From Anaerolineae bacterium (GTDB lineage: Bacteria > Chloroflexota > Anaerolineae > JAAYZQ01), in contig JAFGIA010000126.1 of assembly GCA_016929795.1 (NCBI GenBank), positions 1 to 13,830 of the forward strand: a stretch of 13,830 nt of DNA. Reading direction: 5' to 3'. Shown here in pieces: positions 1 through 6,917 of the stretch; within the stretch, counting starts at the first letter, position 1; each line of letters begins with the position of its first letter. The position numbers and the translations under genes were made by a program. Under the pieces are notes generated by a model. It did not search any database, had not been told where the DNA came from, and saw nothing but the letters and a program-made list of their open reading frames with translations.

Positions 1-723
1 CCCAACCGCACCCGCCAGCGGGCCTGGGAAGCCGCGCAAGACCAGGTAGAGGTGACCGAGCGGCAACTGAGCAACCATCAGGCGGCGGTGCGGAACCTGC
101 GCCGGCGCCTGGCCGACCTCCAGGACGCATACGTTGTCCAACGTCGCGCTTTGGAAGGCCAGGTGGTGCAACAACGGCTTGACCTCCGGCATCGCCAGCA
201 GGGTGGGCAAGCCACCACCCGCCTCCAGCAACGGATTGACCGCTTACGGCAGGAGTTGCTCACGCTCACCGAGCGCTTTCAGCGTCGGCAGCGCAGTTTG
301 CGGCAACAACTCCAGCAGCATCAAAGCCAGGCTGGCGAATTGCGGGTCCGTCTGGCCGATCGCCGCGCGGTGCGTGACGTCATCGACACCGAAACCCTAT
401 GCCGGGAACGCGAGACGGAGAAGGACCAGATCATGCTCGACTGGCAAATTCTGCTCGCCAACCTGCACGATTGGGCGGCGCAAGCCTACTTCGCACCCAC
501 CTGGAGCACGTTAAGCTTGGAGAAGGCGACGCAGATGATCTACCGCAAGGCGGGGCGGGTAACGTGGGGCGCGGATCGGGTTGAAGTCGTATTGGAGCCG
601 TACCGCTATCCTGACCAGCAATGCGCCATGGAGGCCACCTGTGCGCGATTCAATGCGGCCAACCTCTGCTGGCGCGATGGGCGCTTGCTGCGCGTCTCGG
701 TTGCCCCGTCAGTCAAGTTCTAA
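1..723 (+). CDS. C-terminal part of a coiled-coil protein, possibly transposase-like (5' end outside window)
   Basis: The frame is open from base 1 to the TAA at 721-723, so the true start lies outside the window; the GTG at 52 is only the first internal start codon. About the first 150 visible residues are rich in Gln, Arg, Leu and Glu with heptad-like spacing (for example RLQQRIDRLRQELLTLTERF), which suggests a long coiled coil. A compact C-terminal part follows, with WQILLANLHDWAAQAYF, GRVTWGADRVEVVLEPY and LCWRDGRLLRVSV. This tail, a helix followed by beta strands carrying a GRV.WG...V pattern, reminds me of the C-terminal ends of some large transposase or recombinase-like proteins in Chloroflexota. 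I cannot name a family from the fragment and see no catalytic motif. The gene faces the convergent radical SAM gene, 90 bp away, and that gap is AT-rich compared with its surroundings. The reading frame is well supported; the transposase-like role is a weak inference. Confidence 0.6.
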   Translation, partial: PNRTRQRAWEAAQDQVEVTERQLSNHQAAVRNLRRRLADLQDAYVVQRRALEGQVVQQRLDLRHRQQGGQATTRLQQRIDRLRQELLTLTERFQRRQRSLRQQLQQHQSQAGELRVRLADRRAVRDVIDTETLCRERETEKDQIMLDWQILLANLHDWAAQAYFAPTWSTLSLEKATQMIYRKAGRVTWGADRVEVVLEPYRYPDQQCAMEATCARFNAANLCWRDGRLLRVSVAPSVKF

Positions 724-813
724 TTATGCAGTTATTAATGTGCGGTCAAACCTAATGCTAGGTATGAGATATTACGTCAATCTCTGGTACCCAATATCCT
801 ATATCCCCCTCCG

Positions 814-2223
814 TCATCGGACCCTCGGCACCAGACTCCGCACCGACTGCTTGGCAATATACACCAGCATCCCCCACCAGTTCTGCCGGCGCCACTTGTT
901 GCGCGACGTCAGGTTGCGTACCAGGCGCGCAGGGTTGAGATAGACCGTCGTCCACGCCCAGCGGAGATAGTTGTACACCTGTGGAGCCGGCATCTTTTCC
1001 GGCGGGATGAGGACGTGGGCCATGTCGTGATGGGCATAGTTCCTGGGCGCCTCGAGCTGTCCCTGGTCCAGCGCCCGTTGGTAATCCTGGGCGCCGGGAA
1101 AGAGCGTGTACACCAAAAAGACCGGGAAATCGACCTCGAGACGATTGACCATCCGCACCTTCTCCTCAAACGTGCGCGGCGTGTCACCCGGCAGCCCACA
1201 GATCAACATGCCCTGGCATACGATGTCGTTCTGGCGCAAAAGGCCCACGGCTTCTTCGGCTGTCTCGGTGCGAAGCTGCTTGTTCAGCGCAGCACGCTGC
1301 TCATCGTTCGAGGCCTCGATGCCGAGCTGCACCATGCGATTGCCCGCCCGGCGCATCAGCGGCAGTAACCCTTTATGCTTGACCACCAGGTCGGCCCGCC
1401 CCTGGTAGTACCAGTCGACGTCGATCCCCCGCTGCAAGATCCCCTCACAGATCGCCGCCATGTGGTCGCCATCCACGTTAAAGCAGTCGTCGCCGAACCA
1501 AATATTCCTGCGCCCGTAGCGGTTGACCAGGACGTCAACCTGCTCGATGACCAACTCCGGGTCGTGCGGGCGCCACCCGTCTCGCCAGAAGGGCCACTCG
1601 GAGCAGAAAGTACAGCGGAAGGGGCAGCCCCGGCTTGCGACCACGGTAGCAAAAGGACCACCCAGCGACGCAAAGTGGTAGCGTTCCATCGGCAACCGGT
1701 GAAAAGCCGGGTTCGGCAGTGTGCGTGGGTCGAGCGGTGGGGGTGCCGGCGTCTCGAGAAGCCCGCCATCGTGCCTGAACGTGATTCCCGGCACGCTGTC
1801 GAGCTTCTCGCCCGATTCCAGTGCACACGCCAATGCGACAATGATCTCGTCGCCCTCGCCGCGCGCCACCAGGTCCACTTCCGGCACCGTCGCCAGCGTC
1901 TCTTCCGCCGTGAAGGTGGCGTGGGGCCCGCCGAGCGCGATGGTGGCGTGTGGTGCTGCCTGTCGCGCCACGCGCACCGCGCGCACCACGTCGGGCATCC
2001 ACGGCGTGAATGCCGTCATCCCGATCAGATCCGCCTCGCGCCGCGCAATCTCCCGGCCCAATCCCTCCAGGTCCAGATCGAGCGCGTTCGCGTCCAGGAT
2101 CTCGACGTCGATGCCCGCCTGCTCCAGGCAGGCGGCGAGCTGCGCCAGCCCCAGCGGCGGCGCCACCACGTCGCCCATCATCAGCCACGGCGCTTTGGGC
2201 GGCTCTACCAGGAGAACGTGCAT
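814..2223 (-). CDS. B12-binding-domain radical SAM protein
   Basis: A 469-residue protein with the two-domain layout of cobalamin-dependent (class B) radical SAM enzymes. Residues about 1-150 form a Rossmann-like cobalamin-binding domain (MHVLLVEPP, PPLGLAQLAACLEQAGIDVE, DLIGMTAFTPW, ALGGPHATF, DLVARGEGDEII). It lacks the DxHxxG histidine motif of methionine-synthase-type domains, as is common in this class. The radical SAM core starts at SRGCPFRCTFC, with cysteines 200, 204 and 207 forming the CxxxCxxC site for the 4Fe-4S cluster. It continues through FGDDCFNVD, QLGIEASNDEQRAALNK and MLICGLPGDT. The C-terminal 90 residues are rich in Trp, Arg and Tyr. Relatives act as methylases, cyclases (BchE-like) or in cofactor and lipid chemistry; the substrate cannot be read from sequence. 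The ATG lies only 3 bp after the stop of the upstream small membrane protein gene, so they are probably co-transcribed. No strong Shine-Dalgarno is seen at this start, consistent with translational coupling. Confidence 0.9.
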   Translation of the reverse strand: MHVLLVEPPKAPWLMMGDVVAPPLGLAQLAACLEQAGIDVEILDANALDLDLEGLGREIARREADLIGMTAFTPWMPDVVRAVRVARQAAPHATIALGGPHATFTAEETLATVPEVDLVARGEGDEIIVALACALESGEKLDSVPGITFRHDGGLLETPAPPPLDPRTLPNPAFHRLPMERYHFASLGGPFATVVASRGCPFRCTFCSEWPFWRDGWRPHDPELVIEQVDVLVNRYGRRNIWFGDDCFNVDGDHMAAICEGILQRGIDVDWYYQGRADLVVKHKGLLPLMRRAGNRMVQLGIEASNDEQRAALNKQLRTETAEEAVGLLRQNDIVCQGMLICGLPGDTPRTFEEKVRMVNRLEVDFPVFLVYTLFPGAQDYQRALDQGQLEAPRNYAHHDMAHVLIPPEKMPAPQVYNYLRWAWTTVYLNPARLVRNLTSRNKWRRQNWWGMLVYIAKQSVRSLVPRVR

Positions 2224-2226
2224 AGA

Positions 2227-2640
2227 CTATTTCCGGGTGCGGAAATAGGCCAGCAGGCCGCCGATGCCAATCGCGATCAGGATCAAGGGCAGGATCAGCT
2301 CCCAGCCAAAGCGATCGCCCAGCCCAATGGCAAGGAAAACCAACCCCAGGATGACGCTGCCGACCACCGGCCGCCGGTAGGCTGGGATAGCAAGCCGAAC
2401 CAGTACACCCAGCAAGACGATCAGGCCCGCACCGATAAAGATGACAGACCAAGACTCCATGTCGCCAAAGCCGATCAGGTTCATGTTATCGGCGAGCAAC
2501 ACCAGGCCGGCCCAGATCAGGACCAGCGCCCACACCGCGGCGTTCACCGGGTCATTGCGCCACTTTTCGTCCCAGCTATCGCCCTCGTCCTTCTCGTTCT
2601 TTTCTCCCTTTTCGTCGCGTCGTCGCTCATATTCGGACAT
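2227..2640 (-). CDS. small four-helix membrane protein (LiaI/LiaF-type transmembrane region)
   Basis: A 137-residue protein. The first 30 residues are highly charged and low in complexity (Glu, Lys, Asp, Arg) and probably cytoplasmic. Four hydrophobic segments follow, at about residues 34-52, 64-84, 91-107 and 112-132, ending in the basic tail YFRTRK. The pattern WALVLIWAGLVLLADNMN...W.VIFIGAGLIVLLG resembles the LiaI/LiaF-type transmembrane region (DUF5668-like), a family linked in Firmicutes to envelope-stress signalling; its role here is unknown. The start is secure: AAGGAGG lies at 2646-2652 on the minus strand, five bases before the ATG. A matching minus-strand promoter sits about 57 bp further upstream. 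This is the first gene of a two-gene operon with the radical SAM enzyme. I assign the family by pattern only. Confidence 0.8.
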   Translation of the reverse strand: MSEYERRRDEKGEKNEKDEGDSWDEKWRNDPVNAAVWALVLIWAGLVLLADNMNLIGFGDMESWSVIFIGAGLIVLLGVLVRLAIPAYRRPVVGSVILGLVFLAIGLGDRFGWELILPLILIAIGIGGLLAYFRTRK

Positions 2641-2696
2641 TTCGGCCTCCTTCCTCCTCTTCGTGCCTGGTCGTACGCCATGGTCACATTGTACAT

Positions 2697-2725
2697 ATTA
2701 TAGAATAAAATCCCAAAACATTCAA
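2697..2725 (-). promoter_or_regulatory. sigma70-type promoter for the minus-strand membrane protein/radical SAM operon
   Basis: Read on the minus strand, TTGAAT (2725-2720) is followed after exactly 17 bp by a perfect TATAAT (2702-2697). The predicted start of transcription, near 2690, would give a leader of about 50 nt before the ATG at 2640. Its -35 box lies 16 bp from the -35 box of the divergent alaS promoter, so a regulator bound between them could affect both directions. Confidence 0.75.
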
Positions 2726-2741
2726 GTCCTGATCACCATTG

Positions 2742-2770
2742 TTGACATCCTTTCGCCCGCGTGATATGAT
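2742..2770 (+). promoter_or_regulatory. distal alaS promoter P1 (TTGACA-17-TATGAT)
   Basis: A perfect -35 TTGACA (2742-2747), a 17-bp spacer and the -10 TATGAT (2765-2770) match the sigma70 consensus in 11 of 12 positions. Predicted initiation is near 2777, directly at the short repeat array. The leader to the alaS ATG would be about 127 nt. Confidence 0.8.
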
Positions 2771-2774
2771 GATT

Positions 2775-2808
2775 CAGTGCTCTCAGTGCTCTCAGTGCCT
2801 CAGTGATC
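2775..2808. repeat. short direct repeat array (CAGTGCTCT-like units)
   Basis: Two identical 9-bp units CAGTGCTCT (2775-2783 and 2784-2792) are followed by the shorter variants CAGTGCCT (2793-2800) and CAGTGATC (2801-2808). The array covers the predicted start site of P1 and ends 7 bp before the -35 box of P2. It could be a binding site for a regulator with tandem contacts, or simple slippage; its position between two strong promoters favours a regulatory reading. Confidence 0.6.
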
Positions 2809-2814
2809 CACCGT

Positions 2815-2843
2815 TTGACATCTCCCCCATCTTGAGCTACAAT
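2815..2843 (+). promoter_or_regulatory. proximal alaS promoter P2 (TTGACA-17-TACAAT)
   Basis: TTGACA (2815-2820) is followed after 17 bp by TACAAT (2838-2843), again 11 of 12 consensus positions. Predicted initiation near 2850 places a GC-rich hairpin at the very 5' end of the transcript and leaves about 54 nt of leader. With P1 it makes a tandem promoter pair for the alaS operon. Confidence 0.75.
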
Positions 2844-2854
2844 GCCAACCTGCT

Positions 2855-2877
2855 GCCGCCGCGATTGCGACGGCGGC
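2855..2877 (+). promoter_or_regulatory. GC-rich hairpin in the alaS leader
   Basis: GCCGCCG (2855-2861) pairs perfectly with CGGCGGC (2871-2877) around a 9-nt loop. No U-run follows, so it is not an intrinsic terminator. It lies just downstream of the predicted P2 start and 12 bases before the GAGGAG ribosome binding site (2889-2894). It could be an RNA element or a DNA palindrome. E. coli AlaRS is known to repress its own gene by binding a palindrome around its start site, so autoregulation is a possible but unproven role. Confidence 0.5.
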
Positions 2878-2903
2878 GAGACGGACATGAGGAGTTTCAC
2901 GGC

Positions 2904-5657
2904 ATGAAACGAATGACAGGCGCCCAGGTACGCCAGAGCTTTCTCGACTTTTTCGCGAGCAAGGAGCACCTGATTGTGCCCAGCGCGCCGCTGGTGCCGG
3001 TGGGCGACAGCACGCTGCTGCTCACCAACGCGGGTATGAATCAATTCAAGAATATCTTTCTCGGCCTCGAAGAGCCGCGCGCGCCGCGCGTGGCCGACGC
3101 CCAAAAGTGCATGCGCGTGTCGGGTCACCTGAACGACCTGGAAGAGGTCGGCCCATCGCCCTACCATCACACCTTCTTTGAGATGATGGGCAACTGGTCC
3201 TTCGGCGACTATTACAAGCGCGAGGCGATCCGCTGGGCGTGGGAGTTAGTCACCCAGGTGTGGGGCATGGAGAAAGAGCGCCTGTACGCCACCATTTTCG
3301 AGGACGACCAGGGTGCGCTGCCCACCGACGAAGAGGCGCGTGGTCATTGGCAGCGCGAGACCGACATCGCCCACGACCGCATCCTCTCCTTTGGTCGCAA
3401 GGACAACTTGTGGGCCATGGGGCCGGTGGGACCATGCGGGCCGTGCAGTGAGATCCACTACGACCGTGGGATCGAGTATTGCGACAAGCAGGGCGTGCCG
3501 GGCCACGTCTGTGGTGTCAACGGCGACTGCTTTCGCTTTCTCGAGATCTGGAACCTGGTATTCATCCAGTACGACCGAGACCCGGAAGGGAATCTGACCG
3601 AGCTGCCCGCCAGGCACATTGACACAGGGTTGGGGCTCGACCGCGTCACGACCATCTCGCAAGGCGTGCGTGCCAATTACGACACCGATCTTTTCCAGCC
3701 GATCTTTTACAAGGTGCAAGAGATGCTCGGCCACAGCGACGAACAGGTTGTCGAGCACCAGGTCCCCTACCGGGTCATCGCCGACCACGGGCGGGGGATT
3801 ACCTTCCTCGTGGGTGACGGTGTCATCCCCGGCAACGAGGGGCGCAATTACGTGCTGCGCATGATCCTGCGCCGCGCGGCCCGTTTTGGGCGCAAGCTGG
3901 GTTTCACCGGCCCGTTTCTGGGCGAGGTAGCCCAGGTTGTCATTGACATGTTCGGCGATCATTACACCGAGCTGCGCCGCCGCCGCGAGTTCATCCTGAA
4001 CGTCATCCGCCAGGAGGAAGATCGCTTCCAGCGCACGCTCGACGTCGGCCTGGCTCTGCTCGACGAGATCATGGGCGCGCTCCACGCACAAGGCGAGACG
4101 GTGGTGCCGGGCGAGGAGGCCTTTCGGCTGTACGACACCTTTGGCTTCCCACTCGACCTCACCCGCGATGTGGCGTCCGAGCACAACTTTACCGTCGACG
4201 AAGCAGGCTTCCGGCGGGCACTCGACGAGCAGCGTGCCCGCGCCCGGGCTGCCCACCAGTTCGCGCTGGGTGATGCGGAAGACCTGGCCGTGTACGTCGA
4301 CGTCCTGAACGCGCTGCGCGACCAGGGCAAGGTCGGTCCCGACGGCGTGGAGCGGCTGCACGACGAGACGCTCGACGTAGAAACAATGACACTAGTCATG
4401 TTGCGCGACGGCGAGCGGATCGAGCGCGCCAACGAGGGCGACAGGGTCGAAGTCGTCCTCGCCGCCACGCCCTTTTACGTCGAGGCCGGCGGCCAAATGT
4501 CCGATAGCGGTGTGCTGGCGCGTTACGTCGAGGATCGCGAGGAGCCGATCTGGGAGATCGAGATCACCGATATGCGCGAGCCGGTACCTGGTCTGGTGAT
4601 GCACGCCGGGCAGGTAACCGGCGGCAGGCCGCGGGTAGATGACCCGGTGTGGGCCCTCGTCGACCCTGCGCGGCGCATGGACATCGCCCGCAATCACACC
4701 GCCACCCACCTGCTGCACAGCGAGCTGCGCTACATCCTGGGCGAGCACGTGCAGCAAGCAGGCTCGCTAGTGGCGCCCGACAGGCTGCGCTTTGACTTTA
4801 CACACGGCGCCATGTTGACCCAAGATCAGCTCGACGCCGTCGAGCAGTCAGTAAACGACGCCATCCTGGCCAACTATCCGCTCGAGGTTGAGCTCGACCA
4901 CTACGATCACGCCGTAGCAGGCGGCGCCATGGCCCTGTTTGGCGAAAAGTATGGCGACGAGGTGCGCGTGATCAAGATCGGGCTGCCGGAAGAACCGTTC
5001 AGCCAGGAGCTGTGCGGCGGCACGCACGTGAGCCAGACCGGCGAGATCGGCCTGTTCCGCATCGTCTCTGAAACGAGCGTGGGCGCCGGCGTGCGGCGCA
5101 TCGAAGCAGTCACCGGCCGCGCTGCCCAGCAGCTCGTGCAGGCGCGCCTGGGTGTGCTCGACGCGGCGGCCACACACCTGGGCACTCAACCCGAAGAGGT
5201 AGACCGCGCCGTGCTGCGCCTGATGGGCGAGCTGCACGCCAGGGACAAAGAGATCGCGCAGCTCCGGCGCCAGCTTGCCCGGGCCGAATTCGAGTCGCTG
5301 CTCGGTCAGGTGCAAAAAGTAGACGGGGTGCAGGTTCTGGCAGCCCGCGTGCAGGCATCAGACGTCGACACGCTACGCGAGATGACCGACTGGCTGCGCA
5401 ACCGCCTCGGCTCGGCAGCCATCGTGCTCGGCGCCGTCATCGAGCAGAAACCAAACTTTGTGGCGGCCATCACGCCCGACCTGGTAGAGCGTGGCCTGAA
5501 GGCCGGCAGCCTGGTCAAACGCGTCGCACAGGTGGTTGGCGGTGGCGGCGGCGGCAGGCCGACCCTGGCGCAGGCAGGCGGGCGCGACCCGAACCGCCTT
5601 GACGAAGCACTGGAGCTGGTGCCACAGGCGGTAGCCGAGCTCCTGAACGGCGCATAG
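2904..5657 (+). CDS. alaS: alanyl-tRNA synthetase
   Basis: Charges tRNA-Ala with alanine in the cytoplasm. The 917-residue protein has the normal full length of bacterial AlaRS. The class II catalytic core begins with QVRQSFLDFFASKEHLIVPSAPLVP and TNAGMNQFKNIFLG, then HHTFFEMMGNWSFGDYYK. The editing domain carries the zinc-binding pairs H598xxxH602 (HTATH) and C704xxxH708 (CGGTH). The C-terminal DHHA1-type domain has GGGGGGRPTLAQAGG near residues 879-893. An insert with C193, C203 and C209 precedes FRFLEIWNLVF. The start is the ATG at 2904, with GAGGAG at 2889-2894 nine bases upstream. The frame stays open back to 2739, but that stretch holds two promoters and would add about 55 residues not found in AlaRS. 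This is the first gene of a six-gene plus-strand operon. Confidence 0.97.
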   Translation: MKRMTGAQVRQSFLDFFASKEHLIVPSAPLVPVGDSTLLLTNAGMNQFKNIFLGLEEPRAPRVADAQKCMRVSGHLNDLEEVGPSPYHHTFFEMMGNWSFGDYYKREAIRWAWELVTQVWGMEKERLYATIFEDDQGALPTDEEARGHWQRETDIAHDRILSFGRKDNLWAMGPVGPCGPCSEIHYDRGIEYCDKQGVPGHVCGVNGDCFRFLEIWNLVFIQYDRDPEGNLTELPARHIDTGLGLDRVTTISQGVRANYDTDLFQPIFYKVQEMLGHSDEQVVEHQVPYRVIADHGRGITFLVGDGVIPGNEGRNYVLRMILRRAARFGRKLGFTGPFLGEVAQVVIDMFGDHYTELRRRREFILNVIRQEEDRFQRTLDVGLALLDEIMGALHAQGETVVPGEEAFRLYDTFGFPLDLTRDVASEHNFTVDEAGFRRALDEQRARARAAHQFALGDAEDLAVYVDVLNALRDQGKVGPDGVERLHDETLDVETMTLVMLRDGERIERANEGDRVEVVLAATPFYVEAGGQMSDSGVLARYVEDREEPIWEIEITDMREPVPGLVMHAGQVTGGRPRVDDPVWALVDPARRMDIARNHTATHLLHSELRYILGEHVQQAGSLVAPDRLRFDFTHGAMLTQDQLDAVEQSVNDAILANYPLEVELDHYDHAVAGGAMALFGEKYGDEVRVIKIGLPEEPFSQELCGGTHVSQTGEIGLFRIVSETSVGAGVRRIEAVTGRAAQQLVQARLGVLDAAATHLGTQPEEVDRAVLRLMGELHARDKEIAQLRRQLARAEFESLLGQVQKVDGVQVLAARVQASDVDTLREMTDWLRNRLGSAAIVLGAVIEQKPNFVAAITPDLVERGLKAGSLVKRVAQVVGGGGGGRPTLAQAGGRDPNRLDEALELVPQAVAELLNGA

Positions 5658-5683
5658 CCAGGCAGCAGGGCAGGGACTGAGCC

Positions 5684-6895
5684 GTGTGGCAGCAGCGCGC
5701 TTCTTCAACGCCGGCCTTCTTCTGCGTGGTCGACCCGGGGGCAACTATGTTGCGCCTGCTGGTCGTCGAAGCTGGCGCGGGCAGCCGAGCCACCGTGTGG
5801 GGCTGGGCCGAGGCGCGTGGATTCGGCACCACGCATCCACCTGCTGCCGACCTTACAGAGGCCTGCGGCAAGGCGATGGCACTGGCCGAAGAAATGGCAC
5901 AGGATCTCACCGGGCGTTGGGTTGTGCCCGATCGCATGATCGTCGGACTGCCTGCGGCCCAGACTGTGGGGCGGGCATGGCCCATAAGCCAGAAGCGATC
6001 TCGGCCCGACAGGCCGGTGGAAGAACGCGAGCTCGACGCCCTGCTCGCCCGCGGGCTGCGCCTCGCGATCAACCGCCTGCAAAGCCTGACCGGTGGGCAT
6101 GACCCGTGGCTGCTGGTCGACGCGGCACCTGTGGTGCTGACTGTCGACGGGCGGGGCGTGACAGATCCAGTCGGTTTTTCGTGTCGCGAGGTGGGCGCCA
6201 CCATCTTTGCCGCCCTGGCGCCGGCAGGCATCATCGGAAAGTGGCGGACCGTGGCCGAGATGCTCGAGTTCACCGAGCTCACACTCACGGCGGCACCTCT
6301 GGCCCTGGCTGCCACGCCACCTGCCTCACGCGGCCTGATCGTCGACGTGGGCGGGGTGGATACCGGCCTGGTCTACTTTCGCGCCGGCCAGCCTGTGGCT
6401 GTCGTGTCGCTGCCGATGGGCGGTGCCGACATCACCCGGTCGCTTTTGCGCAGGTGGCACATCACCATCGACGCCGCCGAGCGGCTCAAGCAAACCTACC
6501 TGGGTAGCTCTCTTGACGCAGAGGCCCGGGCCGAGATCCAGGAAGCGCTGCTTCCCGCTGTGACCGCGTGGCTGGAAGAAGTCGAAGCGGCACTCGCACA
6601 CCTGAATGAAGACGGGGCACTGCCGCAGCAGGTCTATTTGACGGGCGGGGGCAGTGTGCTGCCCGAGATCGGCGAGTCGATGCGCGCGCTCGCCTGGAGC
6701 CGCCACCTGCACTTTGAGCGCTATCCGCAGGTACGCACGCTGCGCCCAACAGATGTGCCGGGCGTGGTGAATCGTACCGAGCTTGGACGTACGCCGGGAA
6801 GCGTGGCTGCCCTGGCACTGGCTGCCTGGGCGGCTCGCCGCCAGCAGCCACCCGACAGGCCGGCGCGCTTGCTGACACAGTTAAGCCAAATCTGA
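5684..6895 (+). CDS. FtsA/PilM-like actin-fold ATPase
   Basis: A 403-residue protein with the ATP-binding signatures of the actin/FtsA/PilM superfamily. The phosphate 1 loop is VVDPGATMLRLLVVE (residues 15-29), phosphate 2 is LIVDVGGVDTGLVYF (218-232), and the adenosine motif is VYLTGGGSVLP (317-327). The segment around 83-210 (DRMIVGLPAA) is where FtsA and PilM carry their SHS2 (1C) insertion. SLPMGGADITRSLL at 242-255 is typical of FtsA/PilM. The GTG start at 5684 is chosen because the next ATG (5747) would cut off the phosphate 1 motif; AGGGA lies seven bases upstream. It starts 26 bp after alaS and is followed 22 bp later by a single-pass membrane protein. PilM works by binding the cytoplasmic tail of such a partner, so pairing with the next gene is a reasonable inference. 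No ftsZ or pil gene is visible here. Confidence 0.85.
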   Translation: MWQQRASSTPAFFCVVDPGATMLRLLVVEAGAGSRATVWGWAEARGFGTTHPPAADLTEACGKAMALAEEMAQDLTGRWVVPDRMIVGLPAAQTVGRAWPISQKRSRPDRPVEERELDALLARGLRLAINRLQSLTGGHDPWLLVDAAPVVLTVDGRGVTDPVGFSCREVGATIFAALAPAGIIGKWRTVAEMLEFTELTLTAAPLALAATPPASRGLIVDVGGVDTGLVYFRAGQPVAVVSLPMGGADITRSLLRRWHITIDAAERLKQTYLGSSLDAEARAEIQEALLPAVTAWLEEVEAALAHLNEDGALPQQVYLTGGGSVLPEIGESMRALAWSRHLHFERYPQVRTLRPTDVPGVVNRTELGRTPGSVAALALAAWAARRQQPPDRPARLLTQLSQI

Positions 6896-6917
6896 GGCAA
6901 GGCACTGAATCGGAGCC

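Noticed and set aside
750..763. Small hairpin ACCTA/TAGGT between the two convergent genes
   Set aside because: Only five base pairs, AT-rich, with just a few T residues after it on the minus strand; too weak to call a terminator.
1375..2703. Long plus-strand open frame opposite the radical SAM operon
   Set aside because: Its product is Gln/Arg/His/Pro-rich with no domain, and it is antisense to two well-supported genes; it is a by-product of high GC.
2775..2808. CRISPR-like array
   Set aside because: The units are about 9 bp and contiguous with no spacers.
2739..2903. N-terminal extension of alaS from 2739
   Set aside because: It would add 55 residues with no AlaRS similarity, and the DNA is a double promoter with short repeats; the ATG at 2904 has a good ribosome binding site and matches the family N-terminus.
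2777..2903. T-box riboswitch in the alaS leader
   Set aside because: The leader is short and has no stem I-like structure, no T-box sequence and no terminator.
3246..4361. Long minus-strand open frame inside alaS
   Set aside because: It is antisense to the conserved catalytic and editing domains of AlaRS and its sequence resembles no known family; a GC-driven shadow.
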